From: Arthrobotrys musiformis
Lineage: Eukaryota; Ascomycota; Orbiliomycetes; Orbiliales; Orbiliaceae
Length of the DNA stretch: 64,000 nt
NCBI GenBank assembly: GCA_036971715.1
Contig: JAVHJL010000008.1
Span: forward strand, 1,488,001 to 1,552,000
Reading direction: 5' to 3'
Shown: piece after piece, positions 21,592 to 32,693 of the stretch
Layout: each line of letters opens with the position of its first letter
Position numbering within the stretch: position 1 is the first letter of the stretch
Position numbers and translations under genes: made by a program
The notes under the pieces: generated by a model
Told to the model about the DNA's origin: nothing
What the model saw: the letters and a program-made list of their open reading frames with translations, nothing else
Database searches by the model: none

Positions 21592-22208
21592 CTTGATCAA
21601 TTGAATTGCAATGAAGGGTTTCGTAAGTTATTGAAGCTCCTCGAGACTATTTGAGTATATAGTCGACTCTATCAAAAGGCCGTGACGTCAATGGCTTTAA
21701 AGTTTACAAAAACGAAGAGAGTCACTAAAATAGACCGATATCAATATCCAGAATTCAAATACCAGGTTATTATACTGAGGGAAACAGGATAATTTATATC
21801 AGTTGCTTCCCCGTTTTCCCCACAGATAACAAGTATAACTTAAGTAACTACCTGATTCATAGAACGGATTTGATTATTCAGCCTAAACCTTGTCTTGGTG
21901 CTCGCTACATGGTTTCGTCTCTCGTCTACGATCATGAGATCCGAACTACCCGACATTAATCCGAGCGCTGTATAGAATAGATGCAATGCATAGGACTCTG
22001 ACCCTTGTAAGATCGTACCAAGATCCGGGGCTAATGATAGCTAGCTCCATCCCATATTCCAACATGTTCAACACACCCGCCGCCTAATATAATAGGTCTA
22101 TTTAGTTGAATTCGTGAATCCTTCGGCTCGAGCCTTGCGAGATCGGCTTCATATTCCGATATATTAATAATATACAATTTACAAGTAATATATGGGTTAG
22201 TAATCATA
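21592..22208. other. Intergenic region
   Basis: About 620 bp between the dehydrogenase start (minus) and the TFIIIC gene stop (minus). It is AT-rich with no open frame of interest; it should contain the dehydrogenase promoter and the TFIIIC 3' UTR. Confidence 0.5.
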
Positions 22209-24198
22209 TCAATCACTCTCCCCCAAAAGTTCAAAGCCATCATCATGCCCCGTCCTCCTCGACACCCCCTCTTGTTGGTGACCTTGCATGAACCTCTCCA
22301 TGAGCTTTTGCAACCTCTCATCCCTTGCTGCCGTTTCTTTCCTCTCTCGTTTCCCGCCTTGACTTTCGCTTTCATCGCCCTCGCTTGTATCGTCATCTTC
22401 CTCACCCTCACTCTCAAACTCTTCCCCAAACTCGTCCACCAGCTCACCAACCTCCTCATCCTCCTCTAGATCCGCATCATCTTCCTCCGATTCTACGATA
22501 TCTATCTTATCATTATTGCCACCGCCGGTAGCTCCATCTTCCTCTCGTTCGCCCGGACTTGCAGTATACATTACCTGCTTCCTTGGCGGCAACGTTCCCG
22601 GCGCAGCTGAATCTGGTTCTTTCAATATCGCCTGGAATACCCTATCATCCATTCTCCTCCCCGCGATTAATGCCGACAACTTCCTCCTCATGATGTATTT
22701 TATTTTAAAATGACGGTTATTTGGAAACCAGCCGTCAATATTCTAACAATAAAAATTTTTAGTAACATCGCACCAACGAAATGGGGAGAGGGTGTATTGA
22801 CTAACATCGCACACATCCCTAGCCTCACACTTTTCAATGTCTGCTAGTTCTGCTAACAAGGGATCTTTCAAGTCGCAAAATTGCCATATCTTTCCGTCGA
22901 GAATGATAGTTTCCCCGTCAAACAGATGTCCTGTGTTTTGACTATATTCCCCATATCCATTAGCTAGTATTCCATGAGACTCCGGCGCCAACATTCGACT
23001 ATCTCACCTAGAGTCCTTCTTCGGCTTAACCGTATGCACTTTAAACGCCACAACTTGGTACTTCGCAAACTCCTTGCTCTTTCTCGGATCAACCCCAAAT
23101 TTTACGTAGGTATCTCGCCACGGCCCACTCCTCCAGTAATAAGCGACGTGCGGATAAGCCCACTTCAACTGCTGCCATAAGCTACTAGGCATATTATTCA
23201 TCAGCCCACGTCGAGTCCATATGGGCCTCTCCTCAAACAACTCCTCCAGTTTTTTCAGACAATCCACAAACAAAGGCGGGCCCTTTGGACGTTTCCTCAT
23301 CCCCGACTGGGGGACCGTATCGGAATTCCAATTTCCGTATTGCGTCTGTGTTTGCACCCGTGCTCCGGCATTGATGAAGACGGGTTCGCCGTTTACGTCC
23401 GTGTCGACTTTGATAGCGGGGTTTTGGCGGAAACCGTAGACGAATGGGTAGTTTATGTGCGTGAACCGCGGCGGACGCATAATTTCCGCATCCGCGTCGG
23501 CGGTGATTTTGTCGGATAGTTGGAGGCGTTTGAGTGCTTGTACTATACCATCCAGGAAATGTTAGACTGGTACTATATCATTTCAATGAAAATAAATGGA
23601 AACATACGATCCAACTCCATCATATTCTCCTCTACGTTTTTCGCCCACTCGGAGTTTCGAGTATTCCACTGATAATCCGCCATATCTCTAAACCGGATCG
23701 TATGGTCTACCCAACCCACAACCTCAGACGTGAACTTCCCATCAAGACCCTTTAAAATTCCGGGAATATCCTGTTCCTGACCCGGTGCAGGTCTAGGATT
23801 CGGTCCCTTCCCTTTAGGAACCGTGATTTTGAGAAGCATAGCCCGGGTCCTCGCCGGCTTCCCTTGGATCGGAGGCGCCAATGCATCGCCAGGTCGAAAC
23901 CGAAGTTCCAGGCCATTGGGCTCCGATATATTTTCTGGATTCGGTTTGAACGCCTATTCGACATGACTTAGTACAAATTCCACCTTTGTCGTCGGGAGAA
24001 AAGGAATATACCCACCTGCGCCACAGCCTTCCCACCACCTAGCATCCTAACCGCCCGGTCTGTATTATTCAATATCACAGCAGGGTGTTCCACCGCCAGC
24101 AACTTTCGGTCTTGGATTTGATACCAAGGCGCCTCGGACGGCGGAGGCCTTGGCCGATCATACTTCTCTTCGAGGGCGGACGGAGATTGGGACTGCAT
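22209..24198 (-). CDS. tfc1: Transcription factor TFIIIC subunit Tfc1/Sfc1 (GTF3C5)
   Basis: Five exons, 24198-24016, 23953-23608, 23542-23008, 22941-22806 and 22742-22209, give 577 aa; all four introns are 62-66 nt. Early residues (VEHPAVILNNTDRAVRMLGG) and ELRFRPGDALAPPI followed by LLKITVPKGK match the Tau95 N-terminal barrel that pairs with Tfc7. Then comes FTHINYPFVYGFRQNPAIKV, the DNA-contact HTH region (RPIWTRRGLMNNMPSS; LKWAYPHVAYYWRSGPWRDT) and DGWFPNNRHFKIKY. The C-terminus is very acidic (EEDEEVGELVDEFGEEFESE), as in homologues, where the acidic tail is proposed to affect DNA binding. TFIIIC binds A/B boxes of tRNA genes and recruits TFIIIB and Pol III; a tRNA gene lies about 510 bp upstream by coincidence. 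Identification is secure; exon joins rest on conserved motifs. Confidence 0.93.
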
Positions 24199-24710
24199 AT
24201 CTCGGTCTATCGCAGTCTAACCCCGTGGTCTCTAGCTAGAAATCTCCTTTCAATGGCCTGGATTTGAGGCCGACGGGGTGGTATCTATATTTTGTTGCTG
24301 GCGTTGTATTTTTTTTCTATTCTACAACTACCGTCGAAGGGCAAAAAAATCTTAGGTGACGGAGCCCGGGTTCGAACTCAGCGGGCTGTTCAACCGTATG
24401 GAAATCTTCAGTCTGTTCCCCTTGCCGGGCGAAAGTGAAGCTAAGAACAGCAACCTGGTGATGCAAATTGTTAGAGGTTTGTAGTGAGAGTCGAAGTTGT
24501 ACATGAAAGTAGATAGATGATTGGTGCCTGTTTCAAACGTAAATCTCGATTGCTCTGCAATACAACGCAAACCTACTGTGCCATTTTAGCTCTCCCCTAT
24601 TCATAACAAAAAGCATATCCTGCTCCACCTTCCCCTCCAGTCCACAAAGCCCCTCCCCACCATCACCAACCATCTAACAAAAAAAATTGCAAAAAAATAA
24701 GTTGTAGAAG
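24199..24710. other. Intergenic region with a tRNA-like B-box only
   Basis: About 510 bp between the TFIIIC gene start and the tRNA. A TTCGAA-centred sequence near 24370-24376 resembles a T-loop, but no flanking stem pairs on either strand. A-runs lie at 24679-24686 and 24691-24697, the latter serving as the tRNA terminator on the minus strand. Confidence 0.5.
24691..24697 (-). terminator. Pol III terminator T-run of the tRNA gene
   Basis: Seven consecutive T on the minus strand, 13 nt downstream of the mature tRNA 3' end; the expected RNA polymerase III stop signal. Confidence 0.75.
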
Positions 24711-24782
24711 TGGAGCAGCTAGGAATCGAACCAAGGACCTTTTCTATGCGAAAGAAACGTTATACCACTAAACCACAGCCCC
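24711..24782 (-). tRNA. tRNA-Ala (anticodon CGC)
   Basis: A 72-nt cloverleaf on the minus strand. The acceptor stem starts GGGGCTG, the A box is TGGTTTAGTGG, the anticodon stem is TTTCT/AGAAA around the loop TTCGCAT (anticodon CGC), and the T loop is TTCGATT inside the perfect B box GGTTCGATTCC. Position 3-70 is G:U, the alanine identity pair, which agrees with the anticodon. There are two U:U mismatches, one in the acceptor stem (6:67) and one in the T stem (51:63), so folding is a little weaker than usual. There is no intron. A run of seven T follows 13 nt after the 3' end. Most likely functional, though a decaying copy cannot be excluded. Confidence 0.8.
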
Positions 24783-24981
24783 GATCTAATAGATGAGACT
24801 TTGACTGAGGTAAAAGCCGTCTTAACGCTTCACGCCAATTCTTTCCTCTATCAAAATTCCAACAGTTGGGATCTCCAACAACACATCTTCAAGGATCCAG
24901 CACCGATGCTTCGTATCGACCAAAATCCACTCCAAGTCTAACTACAGGACTATATACCGACTAAATCGATCTTATAACATA

Positions 24982-24998
24982 CCCCCCCCCCCCCCCCC
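24982..24998 (+). repeat. Homopolymer run of 17 C just upstream of a start codon
   Basis: Seventeen uninterrupted C residues end 15 nt before the ATG at 25014. The tract would lie in the 5' UTR or core promoter of the F-box-type gene. Length may be unstable or imprecisely sequenced. Confidence 0.9.
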
Positions 24999-25013
24999 TG
25001 GTAAAAATTGACA

Positions 25014-26644
25014 ATGGAGAGCATAGCCACTCCTCCGAGATCTCGGCCATTCTTCCCAACCCTCCTCCCAGAAATCATCTATTCAATCTGCGAATGCCTC
25101 AGATCAGATGACCTTTTCAACCTTCTCTTCACCTGCAAACGAATATACCCCATAGCCCACAAACAACTATGGAGATCCCTCAACTTTGAGCGATACCAAG
25201 GCTATACTCCCGAGGGGGTGGCGTATTTCTACCCAGACAAATGGAATCGGGTGGTAAACGTCGATATCGATCGAGAACGTCATCCGACTGGGATCACTGA
25301 CCGGACGTTGGGACTCGGTTGGAAACATGTTAGGCATATAAACATCGGCGCCATCGTACTATTCAGGAACCGTGCCCTTTGTACGAGGTTAACGGAGAAG
25401 TTTAGGGATGGGTCCTTGATGCCGAGAAGCCTACATCTTTCCAGTCTGCGGGCCCTTGATTGGCATCCATACGGTAGGAGGAACGACTCAGGTACCTGCC
25501 CATCGGCCTCATAATATAGCTAGACAAAATTAAGCTATGACTCTCACACTAATTCAACCACCACATAGACACTCCAATACCCGACAGGGCGGCCTTCCTC
25601 GAGATCCTAAAGTCTTACTCCCTCTCAAAAAGCCCCGCATCCTTCTCAACGACCTTCGACGTAAACCACACCATCTTCGACGCCCTCGCCCTCTTCGACA
25701 CCCCCAAAATTACAAAGTTATCCCTTAAAGTCTTCATAGACATCGGGGCGATTTGGAGCGACGTCCCCGAATTGATAACAGCAGTCACAAACCTCATCTC
25801 CTCCCTCCCCAGCCTCCGCAAGCTATCTTACACCTCAAGAAACATCACCACCAGTCCTCCAGACGCCTACCCCCCCTGGCCGATCGGTCGATACGCACAC
25901 CTCCTATCAAACCTCCAATCCGCTTTCGACAATCTACACAACCTCGAATCCCTCAGCATATCAGGAATCTTCATGCACCCAACATTCCTCTTCACCCCCC
26001 CTCGAAAAACCAAATCCCTAAACCTGGGATTACTATCCGTAACCCCATCCTGGTTCCTAAAATTCGCCAGCTAACCCTTCACCAAAAATCTAGAATCCAT
26101 CTCCCTCCCATTCGTCATCATATCCGGCTGGAACGACCCAATCCAACCCCCTCCGTTCCCAAAACCATACCCAGACGACATCACAATCACCTCAGTAACC
26201 ATAACCTCCCTAAAAAGCATCACTGGCCAACTCTCCCCATCGATCCCAAACGGCCTGATCCGCCGGATCTTTGAAACAAACAAATCCCTCGACACCCCCT
26301 CCAGAGAACTAATCCTCCAAAACCAAACATCCCAAAAAACAGACCTCCACCTATCCTACATGACATCCCAAACCGAAAAACACTCGGAAGACCTAAAATC
26401 CAAATCCGCCCCGCCGTGGTGCCCCCGCCCGCCCAGGAATGATTTCTACTACCACCCCGACCAACCCGAAGAATTCGAAGAACAATTCGTCCTCAGCTAC
26501 CTCGCAAGACTAACCAAACAAATGGCAGAGAAAACAGAAATGAGGGATATAGACGAAATCACAAACACAATGATCGCTAGATTAACCCTGTTCTTCTCAG
26601 ACTCGAATCTGCAGTCGTTAGACGTCGCCCTATGGAAAGATTAA
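25014..26644 (+). pseudogene. F-box/LRR-type gene interrupted by one in-frame stop
   Basis: Two exons, 25014-25491 and 25569-26644 (intron 77 nt), form one frame of 518 codons, broken only by TAA at 26072-26074 (codon 328). The N-terminus carries an F-box-like motif (LPEIIYSICECLRSDDLFNL, then LLFTCKRIYPIAHKQLW, residues 19-55). The following region has spaced leucine motifs (ITKLSLKVFIDIG; LPSLRKLSYTS; LHNLESLSISGIF; TKSLNLGLL) like an irregular leucine-rich repeat solenoid. After the stop the same frame stays open for 189 more codons with similar composition and a plausible end (SDSNLQSLDVALWKD). This suggests a recent nonsense change rather than a natural end: CAA to TAA would be one C-to-T step. 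A truncated 327-aa product, stop readthrough or a sequencing error are alternatives. The coding strand is very C/A-rich. Confidence 0.7.
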
Positions 26645-28086
26645 AAAAAAGTTTAGAGCATTTAGACCTCACAAATCCTTCATGTATTTTAAATCACCCA
26701 CACGCCTCGTAAGCCAGTTAAAGATCTTTCGAAACGACTTAACCATATACGCATATAACTACAACCACCAAATTTACTAGCCGACAAAGTAAACAAAATA
26801 CCAATACCGGTACCCCTTTCCTCCAAAAAGAAGCACACCTACAAAAAAAAGTCCTAACTCTCAAGCATACATATTCGTCTCATGTACCAGATCTGGCCGA
26901 AGATATATATACCGAACCATAAAATCCAACCCGAAGACATAAAAAAAAGTATATATATACCAAAAAACCCACACAGTACTCTCCAAATTCAACATAAACA
27001 CACACTCCCCACTGGTTTTACATAACGATCCAACAAAAGATATATGTAATACACCCCCCCTCAGCAAGACTACCAAATTACCTAGAACTCAAGATCACAA
27101 ATAAAAAGCGCGAAGACCGAGGAAGTTAACATCGAAGCGGGTTGAAGCCCCCTTTAGAAAGTATCCAAAAATTCCAAGCCATCGCAGCTAAAATACCTCC
27201 AAGCTCCTTGATCTTTAAAAAAAGACATGGAAATCGATATTCGAAAAGAGATAAAACTCAGAGATCGAGAAGAGGATGGGAGAAAAAAAAGGTGAACACA
27301 TCACGCACTTCATTTCATTACTACATCTCGCTTTTGTTAAAAAAAAAAAAAAAAAAGGTTAAGAAAAGGAAAAAAGAAAATCCACCTCCTGCTCCCTCTT
27401 CCTCCAAGCATTCAAAATCCCTTCATTCATACATATGATTTCTCTTTTTTTTGACCATAAAAAAAGGGGGGAGGACCGGTTACAACAATAAGGATGTTTC
27501 AAAAAAAAGAGGTAGAAGAAGTTGTGTGTTCGTGTGTGTTTGTTTGGCGTTTCGTCGGAGTTATCAACCAAGTCCAAGAAATATAAACAACAGAAAGTAA
27601 CCAAAGAAAAGGATGATACGAAGGTGAAGGCAACAGGAGGTGCTAAAACATCCGGAAGAGAGCAGGCATCGTTAAGAAGGAGAAGAAAGGGAATAAGAGG
27701 GTTGTCGAAAAGGGAGAAGAGGGAGAAGAATGGTCGCCATCCAAAAAAGAGTAACATGTCGGACTGTCGCTATGAAACAGAACTCCATGTTCAGGGCAGA
27801 GGGTACGCGGGATCGAGGACGCACAGAGCAAAAGAAAAGGGACAAAGTCAAGAAAAAAACGACAAGTACAGCATTATCAATAATAGCTGAGATGTTTGGT
27901 CCCCATAAAAAAGATTATCGCGGAGAACACGCATAAAGGGGTCACTCGTGGAAGCAGCAAGGAGGTCTAGTAGGCGGGCAATCGGACGAGGCAAAAAACA
28001 AGACAATGAAAGGACAAAGCTGGCGGTTGGCGTCAACACTCAAAGGACTACACTCCATGGGTGAGACCCTACCCGGACAGTTCCCG
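26645..28086. other. Intergenic region, A-rich, no gene seen
   Basis: About 1.4 kb between the broken F-box gene and the Rts1 stop. A-rich on the plus strand, with a poly-A of about 17 nt at 27340-27356 and many A/G runs. On the minus strand the nearest part would be the Rts1 3' UTR. Open frames here are low complexity. Confidence 0.5.
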
Positions 28087-30560
28087 TTAGCCAACAATCT
28101 CCCCACCTGCAGAGATCGCTCCACCTACCATATGTGGTGCCCAAGCTCTCCCATTGGGATTGCCGTCAAGCTCCCCATTTGCATCTTCGTGTGTGATGAC
28201 CATAGGCGAAGCAGGTCTCGGAAGTGGAACGCCTGGTCGGCGCTTCTTTGCATTGTCTTCCAACGCCTTCCATCGGCTTTGACGCTCTTGAGCACGGGCT
28301 TCTGCGCCTTCTTGATGAGCGGCATACTCTGCTGAGCACTCATCGAAAAGCGTAGGGTTTATTTCCATGAACAACTTCATCGCATTATAAACGAGTCCGT
28401 GAATGGTCCTATAGAAAATTAGAACGCTGTAATGTTGGATCAGAAAAGAGTGTTACATACCTATTCCAATGGCCCTTAGAGTTCTCATAGAGCGGAGCGA
28501 ACATGATCGGAAGAATGACCTCGACATTGTCACTAACCAAGTTGCAGAAGTATTCATTGTTCCAGAAGTAGAGGGCTCGTTCAGCGACCTAGAGTTTGCA
28601 TTAATTACGTGTTCGCATTTCAGATTTCAGGGGTCATATGAATACAGACCTGGAAGTGGGGGCTAGCAACCGACTTGGCCAGTTGGTGGAACAGCGGCTC
28701 TTGAACTTTGGCAAATTCGGCGGGGTCCATAACCTCGAAAATGTCCTCAACTTCGTTAAGGAACATAACCTCCTTTGTGCTGTTAACCTTCGGCCAATAT
28801 CGTAATAATCCCAATACAACCTATCCAAAAGTCAATAAACCCTATTTTTGCACCATCGGGAGGGAAAGGAAAAACACAAACCTCCTCTGTGAGAGCGGCA
28901 TCTTTCTCTAGGAACTGAACAATGCAGTACGCCAACTGCGGGTGGTACATACTCAAGCTCTTCGCCTTGTGCAGTGGCAGAAGAACTCTTGTCAAGAACA
29001 GCTTGTGTTCTTCTTTGAGAGGCAGGGCGAACCCGTTGATAATGGACCCGAGGATCTCCAACAACTCTGCTATGCCGTTGAATCGCTCAGTCTCATATAC
29101 AAACTGGAAGAATACATTGTTAATGGACCGTCGGATGAAAGATCTGAGATTCAAGAATTTGCCGTATATTCTATGTAGGGTAGTCTTGAGAAAATCGCGC
29201 TCTCGGGGATCTTCGCTATCAAACAGCTCAAGGAGTTGCAAGACGAAACCATGATCAATATATTGCTTAGCGATATTGGTATTGAAGTCTTGGCTTTCGA
29301 TGAACCGTAGGAAAAATTCGTAAACGACTTGAATGTGTGGCCAGGCAACTTCGAGGACGGGTTCGTCTTCCTCAGGGTCGAAAGCGTCTCCAACAGGATT
29401 GACTGGTGGCGGAATAGGTCGGAAAAGATTCTTAGCGAACATCTCGACGACCTTGGGGTACATTGGCTCCGAGATGACTTGTCTGTTGTTGGCGACATAG
29501 TCGAGCAATTCATGAAGGGCAAGTCGTTTGATTTCCTTCGATTTCATATCGGCAGCAGCATCATTAAAGTCGAATATGACGTTGCACTGATCTAGTTTCT
29601 GCAAGAATAGCTCCTGTCGACGAGCAGGGGGTACCTCTAAAGCGGGGTATTAGCATATGACCCTCAATTCGTATAATTTTCGATAGCAGCTCCCATACCA
29701 TGAAATCCGTGTAGCTTCTCAAGCTCTCGTTTCTCAGAAACGTCAAAGCGAGAAGAGTGCTGCCTTTTGGGTGTCTTAACACCCTCAGGGAATGTAACGT
29801 CTTTCGGAGTAGTCTGAAGGCCGACGGGGTAGTTAACCTTGGAGCCTGCCTTCGGCGGTTGCAGGTCACCAGGCATCGTCTCTGCAGCTCCAGGAGGGGG
29901 TGGGTGCTATATAACAGCCAGATAGTCAGCTACCAGAGCCTTCCTCATCATAAAACCTTAACTTAAAGGGACTTACTGGAGCACTGCTAGGGCTAATGAC
30001 CACATGTGGCGCCAACATTCTGTTGGTCATTGGAGAAGCATTTTGCTGATTGTGCGATCCGAGAGAGGAGGTCGAGGAGTTAGCTGACCCGCCGAGGGAG
30101 TTACCAGACGATGAACCGACATTGGGAGCAGGTGGTAAGGAATTGGAGGCGAGAACGCTCTTCTCCGACTTCTTTTCCGCCTTTTCTTCTTTCTTCGACG
30201 GAGAATCCGATGAGTCCTTCTTCTTAGATGAGGAGGTCTTAGACTCTTTACCCCGAAGCTATAATATTATCCAAAGCGCGGGGAAACACGCGCCCAAAAA
30301 GTCAGCCCATTTTAAGCTCTGAGACAAAGACAACTAGCTGAGAGAACCTTGGTTCGAGCAAGCACTTCGCGAGTGAAACGGCGTGAAGTATGCTAGCGAG
30401 AAGCTCAAGGAAATGAAAGACAAACAAACGCGATTAGGACGGGGGTGGAGGGAGAGGAGGAGCGGAAAAGAAGAAGAAAGGAGGGGTGTGGGTGTGGGTG
30501 TGGGTGTGGGTGTGGCGAAGGAGGGCCTACTCTTTGCTTGAATCTGTTCATGTTGAGCAT
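28087..30560 (-). CDS. rts1: PP2A regulatory subunit B' (B56 family, Rts1)
   Basis: Seven exons, 30560-30531, 30258-29977, 29906-29699, 29636-28882, 28820-28650, 28588-28461 and 28408-28087, give 631 aa. The first exon encodes only MLNMNRFKQR and joins LRGKESKTSSSKKK, a start typical of fungal Rts1. A Ser/Lys-rich disordered region of about 140 residues precedes the B56 pseudo-HEAT core (from EVPPARRQELFLQKLDQCNV), with hallmark stretches PHIQVVYEFFLRFIES, RIYGKFLNLRSFIRRSINN, HPQLAYCIVQFLEKD and ERALYFWNNEYF. The C-terminal tail (RQSRWKALEDNAKKRRPG) is also conserved. The protein directs the PP2A catalytic dimer to substrates in stress response and mitosis. Intron 1 is 272 nt, far longer than the others, and holds a GTGTGG repeat. 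Splice joins all keep frame. Confidence 0.95.
30485..30516 (+). repeat. (GTGTGG)n short tandem repeat
   Basis: About five copies of a GTGTGG hexamer, lying inside intron 1 of the minus-strand rts1 gene near its 5' splice site; transcribed as a C/A-rich tract. Confidence 0.85.
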
Positions 30561-32420
30561 TGGGACCGTTGTCTATCGAAACTATTTCTAGATAAATCCC
30601 CAGGTAGGGCTATGATAAACGAAACGGGGTGAAAGCCGACGAGCAGCAGAGGAGAATAGTATCGGGGTTTCGGTGATTGCCAGGTCGACTGTTTCGAAAG
30701 AGAGTACTGTGTGACGTGATTCCAAAAGGGGCGAGATAGACGGAGGGAGAGGGGGTTTTTGGTGACTTTCGGAGATGTTGGTGTCCTCCAGGAGATGTAC
30801 CGCTACCAGTAGAGCGGGAATGCCCAATTGAAATCACCGTTCGGTCGAGGAGATGCAGGAGGAAGAGATGATTGACGGATGAATTGGGGGTGATTGATTG
30901 ATTGAGATGAACCGGCGGGATCTGTAACTTCCGGAGAGAGGGAAAAGGAGTCCCGGAAGAAGGTTGTCTGTTGTTTCGTGTGGTTGAAGGTGGTGGATGG
31001 GTGATGATGGTGATGATAATAATACTCTGTCCGAGCCTATTGCGGGGAGGTTCTGCAGAATAACGAAGCGTAAAGTAGTATGTAAGAAGCCCACTGGCCC
31101 TGCGAACCTGCAAGCAGCATCAGCTGGCTGGCCTGTTTCTTTTCTTGCTTCCTGCTTCCTGCTTCTGGCTTCCTGCTTCTTTGCTTGCTGCTTATTGCTG
31201 CTTGTCCTTGTGGTGTCTGTCCCTCTGGCTGGCTGGCAGTCTGGCTGGCTGGCCTGGCTGACCTGGGCTGGCTGGGTCTGACTGGCTGGAAAGGGAGAAA
31301 GCTAAGCAGCACGGACAAGCAACCAATCAATGGCTGCTGGTGATGATGGTTATGATGATGATGCTTGGAACCGAGAGGGCCCGTGACTTTAGAGCTAGAT
31401 CCAGAGCTAAAGCTGAAAGGAGACCTGAGAGGTCGGCTAGGTGGGAGGTAGGTTATATAGGAGATGGCGATGATAGATGTATATATGTCTGGGTATATTC
31501 GACGAGGAGGAAGAAGAGGAGGAGGAGGAGGGCGTGTTCCTGCTAACAAGAAGAACGAGAGAACCAGAAAGAGAGCGAGGGAGCGAGAGAGCGAGAAGAG
31601 AGCGAGAAGAGAGAGACGGAGAAACGACCACACAAACAACCCGCAGTTTGGTGTTGTATCATGTTGCCTCCTATCAGACTACGCACTTCATATCATTATC
31701 ACAGCCATCATATCGTTCATATCATCCATATCATATCATATCCCAACTATCATATATCTCACAATGGCCTCCATCGTTGGTTAAGGGGCACTTCCCGCGA
31801 TCCAAAAAAACAATATTATATTAAAACACCTCTGCTCTGCACCGCACTGGCTGGTGTGGACCGGCCCTGTCCCTTCCAACCCCGGCAGGTCCCAGACAAG
31901 GGCCGTGTTTTATTGCAGGTCAGGCTGGCTGGCTGGCAAACGGGCGGCAACCGCCAGCCAAGCCGGTCCAGTTTCCAGCTTCCAGCTTCCAGAAGCTAGA
32001 AACATCGAACGCACCGCTCGTATCCACCGTGGGATACCTAGCTACGCGACGGGGAGGGGAGAAGCATTGTTCGATGCATGCATGGATCGTGCCTGCATCG
32101 AGCATCGATCATAATTCTATATATAAAATACCTACTTACTTAAGTACTTACTTGAGTATTCAAATAGAATTCCATGTGCGTCTATCTCGCCCAAGATATC
32201 TATACTGATATATGATGTCGATGGAGTAAGAGGTATATATGCCATGCGTTTGAGACATAATTACGTATGAATCGGTCTCATACTCAGATTTCTCGCAGGC
32301 ATCCCAATTAATTAATTATAGTTACTTAGTTGTCGCAAATGCCCTGTACTTAGGTACCTACCTAACTATGGCTAGGTACTTCATATCCCAGTAGCATAGA
32401 CCAGTAGGACATCTTTGGGA

Positions 32421-32455
<35 letters not shown>

Positions 32456-32693
32456 AATCGTAATGCATTCGATCGAAGTATGCTCGATGTTCAATCATAA
32501 AAATTTAACGATAACCGAGTTGTACGTGCTCACTGCCTCAAAGCTTTAAAAAGCCAATTACAAAATGAAAAAAAAAAAAAAAAGAGGAAAGGCAAAAGAA
32601 ACAAGAGAAGTCGAAAGACAAGATGAAGGAGACGAAGCAAGTCAACGATACGATCTAACAACAAGTAGCTCTAAACCATAAAAATTTAAAAGC
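30561..32693. other. Long upstream region of rts1 with simple repeats
   Basis: About 2.1 kb between the Rts1 start and the V-ATPase stop. It includes GGCT/CTGGCTGG iterations at about 31120-31290 and 31920-31940, a GATGATG tract near 31335-31365, purine-rich GAG/GAA tracts at 31500-31625, an AT dinucleotide run at about 32420-32453, and palindromic TAGGTACCTA-type motifs at 32130-32380. All open frames here are low complexity. The stretch next to 30560 is a likely long 5' leader or promoter of rts1. Confidence 0.55.
32421..32453. repeat. (TA)n dinucleotide repeat
   Basis: Roughly 15 uninterrupted TA units in the intergenic region downstream of the V-ATPase gene. Confidence 0.85.

Noticed and set aside
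24352..24440. tRNA-like sequence around a TTCGAA core
   Set aside because: TTCGAA is its own complement, and neither strand gives a pairing T stem, an A box or an acceptor stem.
31037..31639. Open frame of 200 codons on the minus strand upstream of rts1
   Set aside because: Made of Ser/Pro/Leu and His runs from simple repeats; no domain and no splice-supported link.
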